Part shown: positions 43,828 through 53,994 of the stretch, piece by piece
Layout of the letters: the number at the start of each line of letters is the position of its first letter
How positions within the stretch are numbered: the stretch's first letter is position 1
NCBI RefSeq assembly: GCF_000519185.1
Contig: NZ_JAFA01000010.1
Coordinates: 210,785-274,784 of the forward strand
From: Paraburkholderia nodosa DSM 21604
GTDB lineage: Bacteria; Pseudomonadota; Gammaproteobacteria; Burkholderiales; Burkholderiaceae
Direction: 5' to 3'
DNA: 64,000 nt
Made by a program: the position numbers and the translations under genes
The notes under the pieces: generated by a model
The model's database searches: none
The model's input: only the letters and a program-made list of their open reading frames with translations
What the model was told of the DNA's origin: nothing

Positions 43828-45057
43828 ATGAGCGGGATGGACGATGCATGGCGCCGCCGCTGGCTGCTCGTGATCGCGGGTGGCGTAGTGATGGGCGCGG
43901 CGCTCGGCGTGCGCAACGTGCAAGGGCTTTTCCTGTTGCCGGTCACGCTCGAGCGCGGCTGGTCGCGCGAGACGTTCGGCCTCGCGCTCGCGCTGCAAAA
44001 CCTGCTGTGGGGCGTTGCGCAACCGCTCACGGGCATGATCTCCGACCGCTTCGGCTCCGCGCGCGTGATCTTCGCGGGCGCCCTGCTCTACGCGCTTGGA
44101 CTCGCGATGATGGCGCTGAGCGCGACGCCAGGCATCTACACGTTTGGCGTGGGCGTGGTGCTCGGCGTTGCACTGTCCGGAACCGCGTTCGGCGCCGTCT
44201 ATGGCGCGCTCTCGCGGCTCTTCGCAGCCGACCAGCGTAGCTGGGCGCTGAGCGTGGCGGGCATGTTCGGCGGCCTGGGCCAGTTCTGCGTCGTGCCGCT
44301 CACGCAAGGGATGATCGGCAGATTCGGCTGGGTCACCGCCATTCTCGTGCTCGCCGCCGTCATGCTCGCCAGCGCGCCGCTCGCGGCATGGCTGCGCGAT
44401 CGTCCGGCGGAGCGCAGCGGCGCGATCGATACGCACGACACACTGCGCCGTGCGATTGGCAAAGCGTTCGCGCATCGCGGGTTCTGGCTGCTCAATCTGG
44501 GCTTTTTGTCGTGCGGCTTCCAGCTTGCGTTCATCGGCGCGCACCTGCCGGCATATTTGCTCGACAAAGGCATGAGCGCGCGCGAAGCGAGTCTGGCGCT
44601 CGCGCTGATCGCGTTGGCCAACACCGCGGGTACGTTTTTATGCGGTTACGCGGGGGGATTTTTGCGCCGCAAGTATCTGCTCTCGGCAATCTATTTCGCA
44701 CGGGCGGGCGTAATGGCACTGTTCCTCGCCTTGCCGCTCTCGCCCCTCACGCTCTATGTATTCGCGTTCGCGATGGGGTTCATGTGGCTCGGCACCGTGC
44801 CGCTGACGAGCGGGATCGTTTCGCAGATGTTCGGCGTGCGCTATATCTCGACGCTCTTCGGCTTCGTGTTTCTCGGCCATCAGATCGGCAGTTTCTTCGG
44901 CGTCTGGCTGGGCGGCGTGGTGTTCGACGCGACACATAGCTACGGTCCGCTCTGGCAGGGCTCGATTGCGCTCGGCATCATTGCAGGATTGATGCACTTG
45001 CCGATCGACGACGAGCGGGTCGTGCAGCGCGCCATGATCGCGGGCCAGCGTTCGTGA
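43828..45057 (+). CDS. MFS transporter
   Basis: This 409-residue inner-membrane protein has 12 predicted membrane segments. Features are GALGVRNVQGLFLLPVTLERGW (in part) in segment 1, GMISDRFGSARVIFAGALLYALG (motif A region) and GEYASFL-like segments in the second half. The pattern resembles oxalate/formate- or monocarboxylate-type MFS porters (OFA-like). It follows the LysR gene by 112 bases, with GCGAGGAGGCGAACG before the ATG. Its stop codon overlaps the GTG start of a possible 46-codon gene. Confidence 0.88.
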   Translation: MSGMDDAWRRRWLLVIAGGVVMGAALGVRNVQGLFLLPVTLERGWSRETFGLALALQNLLWGVAQPLTGMISDRFGSARVIFAGALLYALGLAMMALSATPGIYTFGVGVVLGVALSGTAFGAVYGALSRLFAADQRSWALSVAGMFGGLGQFCVVPLTQGMIGRFGWVTAILVLAAVMLASAPLAAWLRDRPAERSGAIDTHDTLRRAIGKAFAHRGFWLLNLGFLSCGFQLAFIGAHLPAYLLDKGMSAREASLALALIALANTAGTFLCGYAGGFLRRKYLLSAIYFARAGVMALFLALPLSPLTLYVFAFAMGFMWLGTVPLTSGIVSQMFGVRYISTLFGFVFLGHQIGSFFGVWLGGVVFDATHSYGPLWQGSIALGIIAGLMHLPIDDERVVQRAMIAGQRS

Positions 45058-45194
45058 GCGAGGCGTTGGCCGTGCGCATCGTGCAGATCACGCTGGCTAT
45101 TTCATTCGTAGCGCTTATTGTCTGGACGTTCGCGGAGTATCTCGCGCCGTCGACGATGCTTGCCTTGCTCACTGGCGCCGCGTTTTGCCGATGA
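45054..45194 (+). CDS. Possible 46-residue single-pass membrane protein
   Basis: The frame starts GTGAGCGAG, with the GTG overlapping the stop of the MFS gene (GTGA), and ends TGA at 45192-45194. It encodes one hydrophobic segment (QITLAISFVALIVWTFAEYL) flanked by short polar ends. The four-base overlap is typical of translational coupling. It might be a small partner of the MFS porter, but a chance frame is possible. Confidence 0.4.
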   Translation: MSEALAVRIVQITLAISFVALIVWTFAEYLAPSTMLALLTGAAFCR

Positions 45195-45224
45195 TCGAGC
45201 CGCTTTTGGCCGGCTGGTGGCCGC

Positions 45225-45755
45225 TTACTTGATCAACTGCAGTATGTCGCGGAATCGCGGGTGCTGGCTCGAGCGCAGCCATTCGAACGCGACCATCTCG
45301 ACCGTCGCCACTTCGGCGCCCGCCTTGTTCAGCCGCGCAATGGCCGCGTCTTTGTCGACGGCTTTGCGCGAACCCATCGCATCGATAACGAGCGTGACCG
45401 ATAGGCCGCGACGCAGCAAACCGATTGCCGTTTGCAACACGCAGACATGCGCCTCGCATCCCGCGACGATGGCTCGGGTTCGCCCTTCAGGCAGCGCTTC
45501 AAACAGACCATCGGCGGTAGCGTCGAAATGGTGCTTTGCAACAGTCATCGAGCACAGATCTTTTATTTCCTGCGCGTTTTCGCCGAGTGCGCCCGGATTC
45601 TGTTCTGTCCCGATGACCGGAACATCCAGACCTCGAGCAATCCGCCCGAGCCTGAGGGCTTGCGCGGTAACGGATGCGCCGTCGTGAATCGCAGGCATCA
45701 GTCTCGTTTGCAAGTCGATCAGAACTACGATCGATTCAGAAAGGCTATGCAGCAT
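45225..45755 (-). CDS. Isochorismatase-family cysteine hydrolase
   Basis: This 176-residue cytoplasmic enzyme has the full catalytic triad of the family: D14 in VVLIDLQTRL, K74 in TVAKHHFDA and C105 in GCEAHVCVLQT. It hydrolyses amide, imide or ester bonds; relatives include nicotinamidase, N-carbamoylsarcosine amidase and YcaC-type enzymes. The ATG at 45755 follows AAAGGATT; a longer frame upstream has no family similarity. It converges with the MFS/46-codon unit. Confidence 0.9.
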   Translation of the reverse strand: MLHSLSESIVVLIDLQTRLMPAIHDGASVTAQALRLGRIARGLDVPVIGTEQNPGALGENAQEIKDLCSMTVAKHHFDATADGLFEALPEGRTRAIVAGCEAHVCVLQTAIGLLRRGLSVTLVIDAMGSRKAVDKDAAIARLNKAGAEVATVEMVAFEWLRSSQHPRFRDILQLIK

Positions 45756-45877
45756 CACGAATCCTTTTCGCAGATTGCAGTGCGCAAAAGTGGCACCTGT
45801 CAGGGATATTACTAAGTATGCGACAAATGGTCGCCATGCGACTCTATGTCCCAATGCCATTCCCCATGGAGCCAGGC

Positions 45878-46144
45878 ATGCAAGCAGAGACGCTAAAGAA
45901 AGCAAGAGCCGCCACTCTTCTCACCCGGTCGGCGCTGTGTCTGATGCTGTTGCCAGTTGCCTGTCTTGTCTGGGCGCTCCAGGCGTATCCGCCACAAGAA
46001 GCGATTTGGGTTTGCTTCTCGCTGGCAATCTATATCTGGCCATTCGCCGGAGTCCTGTTTGTGATCTCGGCGGGATTCCACGTCGGCACCCACGGTCGCC
46101 GGCTCGAAAAGGACGCCGGATTCCGCGAGGCGCATGGGCACTAA
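45878..46144 (+). CDS. Small membrane protein of unknown function
   Basis: This 88-residue protein has two hydrophobic segments (about 19-35, SALCLMLLPVACLVWAL; and about 47-68, WVCFSLAIYIWPFAGVLFV) and a basic C-terminal tail with histidines (HVGTHGRRLEKD). The start is uncertain: in-frame ATG codons lie upstream (near 45821 and 45866), and the chosen one gives a compact two-helix protein. Function not recognised. Confidence 0.6.
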   Translation: MQAETLKKARAATLLTRSALCLMLLPVACLVWALQAYPPQEAIWVCFSLAIYIWPFAGVLFVISAGFHVGTHGRRLEKDAGFREAHGH

Positions 46145-46190
46145 CTAGCCTGCGCCGTTATGCCAGACGATCTGCTGTCGTTGCCCGTAT

Positions 46191-46218
46191 AGAAGCCTGC
46201 TGGAAACAGCAGGCTTCT
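46191..46218. terminator. 12-bp hairpin with GAAA loop between convergent genes
   Basis: AGAAGCCTGCTG (46191-46202) and CAGCAGGCTTCT (46207-46218) form a perfect 12-bp stem closed by the tetraloop GAAA, a stable GNRA loop. It lies midway between the convergent small membrane-protein gene and kdpE. Neither side has a T-run, so it may block exonucleases or act with Rho. A perfect palindrome GGTTAGCTAACC follows at 46260-46271. Confidence 0.6.
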
Positions 46219-46300
46219 GAAGCGCGACCTGGCCGTTTGTCAGGACTGCCGATATGCATGGTTAGCTAACCTTATCGACGCCCCGGCTATCGCCATGGCG

Positions 46301-47011
46301 TCACTGACCTTTGGATTCGAGGCCAGTGAGCCGGTAGCCAACCTGCAATTCGGTGATCAGGAACTTCGGACGCGCAGGATCCTCTTCGAGCTTCTGCCGG
46401 ATGCCGGCCATATACACGCGCAGGTATTGCGGCCGATCGACATAGGTCGGCCCCCAGACATCGAGCAGCAACTGCCGATACGTCAGCACCTTGCCATAGC
46501 CGCGAATGAGCGCGGCAAGCAGGCGGAACTCGGTTGGCGTGAGGTGGACCGGCGCGCCTGCGCGGGTCACTTCATACGTCGCCAGATTCACCCGGATTTC
46601 GCCGAACTGAACGGTCGCGTCGCCCGTGCCGGCGACGCTCACGAAACTCGCGCGCCGCAACTGCGCCTTCACGCGGGCGATGAGTTCGGGCACGCCGAAT
46701 GGCTTCGTCAGATAGTCGTCGGCGCCGAGATTGAGCGCCTCGACCTTCTCGCTCTCGCGATCGCGCGCCGAAAGCACCACCACCGGCGTGCGCGACCAGC
46801 CACGCAAATCGCGGATCAGCGCCTTGCCGTCTTCGTCGGGCAGCCCGAGGTCCACGATCACGAGATCGGGCTGCCGCGTGCTGCACTCCACACGGCCCTG
46901 GGCTGCGTCCGCCGCCTCGAACACGCTCATCCCCTCGCGCTCGAGCGACATGCGCACGAAGCGCCGGATATCGGCCTCGTCTTCGACGATCAGCACACGG
47001 GGCTTGCTCAT
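46301..47011 (-). CDS. kdpE: Response regulator KdpE
   Basis: This 236-residue OmpR-family regulator has a receiver domain with the acidic pocket E10/D11, the phospho-acceptor D54 (VIVDLGLPDEDG) and K103 (LTKPF). A winged-helix DNA-binding domain occupies about 135-232. It is the partner of the KdpD kinase encoded just upstream and should activate the kdp transport genes under K+ limitation or osmotic stress. Its ATG overlaps the kdpD stop by four bases (ATGA). A candidate binding site, two GTTAAGA repeats 11 bases apart, lies upstream of kdpF. Confidence 0.95.
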   Translation of the reverse strand: MSKPRVLIVEDEADIRRFVRMSLEREGMSVFEAADAAQGRVECSTRQPDLVIVDLGLPDEDGKALIRDLRGWSRTPVVVLSARDRESEKVEALNLGADDYLTKPFGVPELIARVKAQLRRASFVSVAGTGDATVQFGEIRVNLATYEVTRAGAPVHLTPTEFRLLAALIRGYGKVLTYRQLLLDVWGPTYVDRPQYLRVYMAGIRQKLEEDPARPKFLITELQVGYRLTGLESKGQ

Positions 47012-48627
47012 GCAGTGGGTTCCTCCAGAAAATCGGGTGGTGTGCGCATCGGCAGGCTGATGGTGAAGCGCGCGCCGCGCGGCTCGCGATTTTCGCATTC
47101 GATCGCACCGCCGTGCGCCTCGACGATGGTTCGGCATAGCGCGAGGCCGAGCCCCACACCCGTGATAGACGACTCCTTCACACCGCGCGCAAATGCCTCG
47201 AACAGGCGCTCGCTTTCGATGCGCGGCAAGCCCGGCCCGTCGTCCTCCACGACAACGTGCACACGGTCGCCCACAGCGTGCGCGCGAACGGTGACGGTGG
47301 AGCCGGGCGGCGTGTATTTCACGGCGTTGTCGATCAGATTCACGAGCACGCGCTCGAACGCAATGGCGTCGAGTTCGATGAGCGGCAGTCCGGCGGCGAG
47401 ATCGGTACGGGTACGGTGCGCGTCGAGCGACGTGCCGAGCCGCGCGAACGCACTGCCGACGATTTCGTCGAGCGCGTGCCACTCCTTGTTCAGGCGCACG
47501 CCCTCGCCCTGCATGCGCGCGAGATCGAGCAGATTGGTCACCAGCCGATGCAATCCTTCGGTTTGCAAACGAATGGCGCGAGACACCACGCGGCGTTCTT
47601 CGTCGGGCAGCGCATCGGCGCGTTCGAGCGTTTCGGCGAGGCCGCCGATGGCGGTGAGCGGCGTCTTCAGGTCGTGCGAAACCGCCGCGAGCAAGGCGTT
47701 GCGCAAGCGCTCACCTTCGACGCGCAGTTGCGCCGACTGCGCGATTTCGATGAAGTGGCAGCGCTCCAGCGCCAGCGCGATCAGCGAGCAGCACGCTTCG
47801 AGCAGTCCGCGCGCACTGGCGTCGGCGAGCGGCGCGCCGTCGGAGCCGACCAGAGCGATCACGCCGCGCGTGGCAATCGGCCCGCGCAGAGGCAGATAGA
47901 GCGCCCGCGCCCCCGGCAACGCCGCCGTGCCCGCGCCCGCGGGCTGCAGATGCGCGAAACTCCAGTGTGCAATCGAGTCGTCGACGAAATCGGCCTCGCC
48001 GATCGTGCGCAGTGTGCCGCGCTCGCTCGCCACGACGAGCGCCACGCGCACCTGCACGAGCAGGGCGAGCGTTTGCGCGCACACGTGCGCGACCTCTTCC
48101 GCCGAGATCGCGCCCGAAAGCTCGCGCGCCACCCGCGCCAGCGCCGTGGCGCGGCGCTCGCCCGCCGTCGCCACCTGGGCCTTCTCGCGCAGGCCGGCGC
48201 CAAGCTGGCCCGTGACTAGCGCGACCACGAGTATCAGCGTGAACGTGAACAGATATTGCGTGTCGGAGACCGCGAAGGAAAAGCGCGGATCGACGAAGAA
48301 GAAGTCGAAGCTCCCCACGCTGAGCAGCGCCGACCACGCGCCGACGAGCCGCCCATATCGCAACGACAGCAGCACCACCACGAACAGGAACAGCATCACC
48401 ACGTTCGAGGCCGCAAACACACGGAGCAGCTCGTTGGCCGCCAGCGTGGTCGCGCCGCAGGCGAGCAGCGCCGCGCCAAACCCGCCGGCTGGCGACGGGC
48501 TCTCCCGCGCATCGGCAAGCGCGCCTTCCCGCGCCAGCTTGCGCCGCCGCGCGCGCTTCGCGCTCATGCAGGCCATCAGTCTTTCAATTGGCGCGCGGTG
48601 GGCGCGCGCTTCGTCGTGCATGTCCAT
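47008..48627 (-). CDS. kdpD: KdpD sensor kinase lacking the N-terminal KdpD/Usp half
   Basis: This is a protein of about 539 residues. It has a DUF4118 four-helix membrane region (about 49-141, with FDFFFVDPRFSFAVSD), a GAF-like domain (about 176-290) and the kinase core with the phospho-accepting H318 in AAVSHDLKTP. It also has N-box NLIDNAVKYTPPG and DDGPGL. E. coli KdpD is 894 residues, because a KdpD domain with Walker motifs and a Usp domain precede the membrane part. Here kdpB ends only 55 bases upstream, so that half is absent. The start is uncertain: ATG at 48627, 48621 or 48567, none with a good ribosome-binding site. Confidence 0.9.
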   Translation of the reverse strand: MDMHDEARAHRAPIERLMACMSAKRARRRKLAREGALADARESPSPAGGFGAALLACGATTLAANELLRVFAASNVVMLFLFVVVLLSLRYGRLVGAWSALLSVGSFDFFFVDPRFSFAVSDTQYLFTFTLILVVALVTGQLGAGLREKAQVATAGERRATALARVARELSGAISAEEVAHVCAQTLALLVQVRVALVVASERGTLRTIGEADFVDDSIAHWSFAHLQPAGAGTAALPGARALYLPLRGPIATRGVIALVGSDGAPLADASARGLLEACCSLIALALERCHFIEIAQSAQLRVEGERLRNALLAAVSHDLKTPLTAIGGLAETLERADALPDEERRVVSRAIRLQTEGLHRLVTNLLDLARMQGEGVRLNKEWHALDEIVGSAFARLGTSLDAHRTRTDLAAGLPLIELDAIAFERVLVNLIDNAVKYTPPGSTVTVRAHAVGDRVHVVVEDDGPGLPRIESERLFEAFARGVKESSITGVGLGLALCRTIVEAHGGAIECENREPRGARFTISLPMRTPPDFLEEPTA

Positions 48628-48638
48628 GAAACGAAAAC

Positions 48639-48655
48639 CGGGGGCAATGCCCCCG
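48639..48655 (-). terminator. Terminator-like hairpin between kdpB and kdpD
   Basis: On the minus strand CGGGGGC-ATT-GCCCCCG forms a perfect 7-bp GC stem with a 3-base loop and is followed by GTTTTCGTTT. This is an intrinsic-terminator or attenuator layout. It lies in the 55-base gap before the kdpD start and may lower kdpDE expression relative to the transport genes. Confidence 0.6.
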
Positions 48656-48682
48656 TGTGTGGCTAATTCCGCTGTACGCGCC

Positions 48683-50776
<2,094 letters not shown>

Positions 50777-50789
50777 CGGGATACTCCGG

Positions 50790-51494
50790 TTACTGGATCG
50801 CTTGCGCCGTCGAGGACGACAGCGCGTCGAGCGCCAGATTGAGTTCGAGCACGTTCACGCGCGGGTCGCCCAGCACGCCGAGTTGCGGCGCCTTCGTGTG
50901 CTGCGCGACGAGCGCGCGCATCGGCTCCACGGGGAGGCCGCGAGCGCGCGCGACGCGCTGCGCCTGGAGAAGCGCGTTCGCCACCGAAATGTCGGGGTCC
51001 AGACCCGAGGCGGAGGCTGTCACCGCATCGACGGGAACCGGCGTGGTGCCGGCGAGCGCGTTTTCGCGCCGGTAGGCCGCGGCTCTCGACGCAACCTGTT
51101 CGATCAGCGCCTTGCTGGTCGGCGCGAGATTGCTGGCGCCGCTCGATTCCGAGTTGTACGGCTGCGCGACCGTCTGCGCGGGATTTTTTGGATCCGCGCC
51201 GAGCGTCGCGCTCGGGCGCGGATGGAAATAGCGCGCCTGCGTGAAGTCCTGGCCGATCTGCGCCGACCCGACCGCGCCGTGCTGCTTATCGATCAGACTG
51301 CCGTTGGCCTGCGAGGGCATTAGCACCTGAGCGATGCCCGTGGTCAGCAGTGGATAGGCCAGCCCCGTCAACAGCATGAAAAACACTGCCGACACCAGCG
51401 CCGGTCGCATCAACGCCCGTAGCGACGGCGCGGGTGACGCGGCGCCTTGCGCGGGTTCAGCGACCGCGCGCGCACTCTGCACATTCGAATTCAT
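50790..51494 (-). CDS. kdpC: Potassium-transporting ATPase subunit KdpC
   Basis: This 234-residue protein has an N-terminal cytoplasmic extension of about 28 residues. One membrane segment (about 32-55, ALVSAVFFMLLTGLAYPLLTT) and a periplasmic domain follow, with RYFHPRPSATLGADPKN and YNSESSGASNLAPTS, the typical KdpC signatures, and a conserved ending (GVLGDPRVNVLELNLAL). KdpC is usually about 190 residues; the extra length is at the N-terminus and in a linker. It stabilises the KdpFABC complex. It lies between kdpA (9-base gap) and kdpB (13-base gap), a non-canonical position. Confidence 0.96.
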   Translation of the reverse strand: MNSNVQSARAVAEPAQGAASPAPSLRALMRPALVSAVFFMLLTGLAYPLLTTGIAQVLMPSQANGSLIDKQHGAVGSAQIGQDFTQARYFHPRPSATLGADPKNPAQTVAQPYNSESSGASNLAPTSKALIEQVASRAAAYRRENALAGTTPVPVDAVTASASGLDPDISVANALLQAQRVARARGLPVEPMRALVAQHTKAPQLGVLGDPRVNVLELNLALDALSSSTAQAIQ

Positions 51495-51503
51495 TCGGCA
51501 TCC

Positions 51504-53207
51504 TTAAAACAAATGTCCATTGGTCAGCATCAGATGCTCGACCACGGGGCCGAGCGCGAGCGCCGGGAAGAAGGTCAGACCACCCACGAGCACCACCACG
51601 AACACGAGCAGCGCCGTGAATAGCGGCGTCGCGGTCGGCAGCGTGCCGGGCCCTTCCGGCACGGTCTTTTTCATCGCGAGGGAGCCCGCCACCGCGAGCA
51701 TGGGCAGCAGCGTGAAATAGCGGCCGAACAGCATGGCGAAGGCAATCGTCGTATTGAAGAACGGCGTGTTCGAATTCAGGCCCGCGAACGCGGAACCGTT
51801 GTTCGCCGTGCCCGAGGTGTAGGCGTAGAGGATTTCGCTGAAGCCGTGCGGGCCGGGATTGTTCAGGCTCGCCTGCGTATCCGGCCAGATCGCCGCGAGC
51901 GCGGTCAGCACGAGAATCGACGCCGGGTGCGCCAGCACCGCGATCATCACGAGCTTCATCTCGCGCGCTTCGATCTTCTTGCCGAGAAACTCGGGCGTGC
52001 GCCCGATCATCATGCCCACCAGAAACACGGTGAGAATCGCGAACGTGATCAGGTTGATGAAGCCGACGCCGTCGCCCCCGAACACGTTGTTGAGCATCAT
52101 CTCGACGATCGGGATCATGCCGCCGATGGGCATCAGCGAATCGTGCATGGCATCGACGGAGCCCGTCGTCGCGGCCGTCGTCACGCCGACGAACATGCTC
52201 GTCTGGGCGATGCCAAAGCGCAGTTCCTTCCCTTCCATGTTGCCGCCGGCCTGCAGTTGACTCGCCTGCTGGTCCACGTGCAACGGTGCGAAGTTCGGAT
52301 TGCCGCCGTGCTCCGCCCCATAGATCAGCGCCACGCAAACCACGAACATCGCGCTGAACGCGGCAAAGAACGCCCAACCCTGGCGGCGGCGCAGCAGCAT
52401 GCTGCCGAACGTATAGGTCAGCGCGGAGGGAATCAGCAGCATGCAGAGCATGTGCAGCGTGTTGGTGAGCGGCGTCGGGTTTTCGAACGGATGCGCCGCG
52501 TTCATGCCGAAGAAGCCGCCGCCGTTGGTGCCGAGATGCTTGATCGACTCGAGGCTGGCGACCGGCCCCAGCACGATGTGCTGCTGCGCGCCTTCGAGCG
52601 TCGTCGCGACCGTCTCGCTCGTGAGGGTCTGCGGCATGCCCTGCCAGACATAGACCAGCGCCATGAGCAGGGAAAGCGGCAGCAGCACGCGATAGAGCAC
52701 GCGCGTGAAGTCGACCCAGTAGTTGCCGATATCCGCGGCGCTGCGGCGACCAAGGCCGCGTATGAAACCCGCGGCGGCGGCCACGCCGGTTGCGGCGCTG
52801 ACCATCATCAGAAACGTGATGACAGCCATCTGCGAAAAGTTCGAGAGACTGCTTTCGCCGGAATACGACTGCCAGTTCGTGTTGGTGATAAACGACGCCG
52901 CCGTATTGAAGGCAAGATCGGGCGACTGCGCCGCGCGTTGCAGCGAATCGAACGGCAACAGTGCCTGCACGCGCAGCAGCAGGTAGCCGAGCAGCATCAT
53001 GGCAGCGTTGCTGATGACGAGCGCCAGGCCGTAGTGCTTCCAGGACATCCTGGTATTGGCGTCTACACCGAGCAGGGCGTAGGTCCAGCGTTCCGGCGCA
53101 GCGTGACGTTCATGCGTGAACACGCGGGTGAGCCATTTGCCCATGACGACGGCGAGCGCCGTCATGAAGGCGAACAGCAGGATGAACTGCACAAGATCAT
53201 GAAGCAT
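51504..53207 (-). CDS. kdpA: Potassium-transporting ATPase subunit KdpA
   Basis: This 567-residue channel-like subunit (E. coli 557) has about ten membrane segments and four selectivity-filter-type loops. These include FITNTNWQSYSGE, LGTNGGGFFGMNAAHPFENP, and GTANNGSAFAGL near the end. It selects and translocates K+. Its start at 53207 lies 13 bases after a 27-codon frame that follows kdpF. GAGAGGGAT overlapping that frame's stop serves as ribosome-binding site. Confidence 0.97.
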   Translation of the reverse strand: MLHDLVQFILLFAFMTALAVVMGKWLTRVFTHERHAAPERWTYALLGVDANTRMSWKHYGLALVISNAAMMLLGYLLLRVQALLPFDSLQRAAQSPDLAFNTAASFITNTNWQSYSGESSLSNFSQMAVITFLMMVSAATGVAAAAGFIRGLGRRSAADIGNYWVDFTRVLYRVLLPLSLLMALVYVWQGMPQTLTSETVATTLEGAQQHIVLGPVASLESIKHLGTNGGGFFGMNAAHPFENPTPLTNTLHMLCMLLIPSALTYTFGSMLLRRRQGWAFFAAFSAMFVVCVALIYGAEHGGNPNFAPLHVDQQASQLQAGGNMEGKELRFGIAQTSMFVGVTTAATTGSVDAMHDSLMPIGGMIPIVEMMLNNVFGGDGVGFINLITFAILTVFLVGMMIGRTPEFLGKKIEAREMKLVMIAVLAHPASILVLTALAAIWPDTQASLNNPGPHGFSEILYAYTSGTANNGSAFAGLNSNTPFFNTTIAFAMLFGRYFTLLPMLAVAGSLAMKKTVPEGPGTLPTATPLFTALLVFVVVLVGGLTFFPALALGPVVEHLMLTNGHLF

Positions 53208-53219
53208 TGGCGATCCCTC

Positions 53220-53303
53220 TCAGATCCGGTCCAGACCGATGGTGAACCCCGCGGTCAGTGCGAAGAACCCTGAAAACACCAGCAGGTAGATAAGGTCGTT
53301 CAT
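53220..53303 (-). CDS. 27-residue membrane peptide between kdpF and kdpA
   Basis: The frame runs from ATG at 53301-53303 to TGA at 53220-53222. It encodes a single hydrophobic helix (LIYLLVFSGFFALTAGFTIG) followed by LDRI. It sits between kdpF and kdpA on the same strand, and its stop lies within the kdpA ribosome-binding region, which suggests coupled translation. No ribosome-binding site of its own is obvious. It could be an extra small Kdp subunit or a leader peptide. Confidence 0.55.
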   Translation of the reverse strand: MNDLIYLLVFSGFFALTAGFTIGLDRI

Positions 53304-53354
53304 GGCGTGAAATAGTGATTGACGACAGGTGGGTCTTGCCGGCGCGTGCGACGG

Positions 53355-53435
53355 TCAAAACCTCTCCGGTTTGACGAGTGCGTAGATCAGATAGACGAAC
53401 AGGCCCGCGGCAAGCAGGCCGGCGAGAGCGGTCAT
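53355..53435 (-). CDS. kdpF: Potassium-transporting ATPase subunit KdpF
   Basis: This is a 26-residue single-helix protein (E. coli KdpF is 29). It begins MTALAGLLAAGLFVYLIYAL and ends VKPERF, the standard KdpF ending. GGGAGGG lies about 8 bases before the ATG at 53435. It is the first gene of the kdp operon and stabilises the KdpABC complex in the membrane. Confidence 0.88.
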   Translation of the reverse strand: MTALAGLLAAGLFVYLIYALVKPERF

Positions 53436-53777
53436 GAGCGAAACCCTCCCGCAGGCAGGGACGCGCCGGCTCGCGGCGTTTGAGGGGGAACGCATCGCGC
53501 AGGACGGCGAGGCGTGGATCGGGGCTGGAATGGCATAGGTCGGGCTCACGTTGGAATCGTGGCCTGCACTCTATGCAAAATGATCTAAAGACGGCGCTGA
53601 GTTTTGACGGCCGATGTTAAGACCACGTTAAGAGGCCAACGTCGGCCGCGCGCCGTGGCGACGTCAGGCGCGCAATGTGCTTCGACCTATTGCGCCTGGT
53701 GAAAGGCGGGTTGATCGCTCTTTCGCCAATGGCGTTGTTTGCACTGCACCCAGGCCGAAATCACAAGGAGAGGAACG
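53436..53777. promoter_or_regulatory. kdp upstream region with paired GTTAAGA repeats
   Basis: This is the divergent region between kdpF and a small membrane-protein gene. GTTAAGA occurs at 53616-53622 and 53627-53633, a direct repeat with an 11-base period. That is the arrangement expected for two subunits of an OmpR-family regulator such as KdpE. It lies about 180 bases upstream of kdpF. No other gene is visible here. Confidence 0.5.
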
Positions 53778-53951
53778 ATGACCCTGCTCATCTATCTGAT
53801 CGGATGGATCATTTTTATCGGCGGCGTGGCGTGGGCATTGATGGCGCTGCATGTTGCGCTGCACATCATCGAGATCGTGGCGGTGATACTGCTCGGCGTC
53901 GCAGTGATCACGGGCGCCACGCGCGCGCGCAATCGCGACCGGTCGACGTAG
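53778..53951 (+). CDS. 57-residue membrane protein
   Basis: This small protein has two hydrophobic segments (about 2-23, LLIYLIGWIIFIGGVAWALM; and about 29-46, IIEIVAVILLGVAVITG) and a basic tail (ATRARNRDRS). AAGGAGAGG lies 5 bases before the ATG, a strong ribosome-binding site, so it is probably real. It is divergent from kdpF and convergent with the ABC ATPase gene. Function unknown; location suggests a possible link to K+ or osmotic stress. Confidence 0.75.
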   Translation: MTLLIYLIGWIIFIGGVAWALMALHVALHIIEIVAVILLGVAVITGATRARNRDRST

Positions 53952-53994
53952 CCATAGAGGGCCGAGTCACGGGACTGTGCAGTCCGACTACGCC

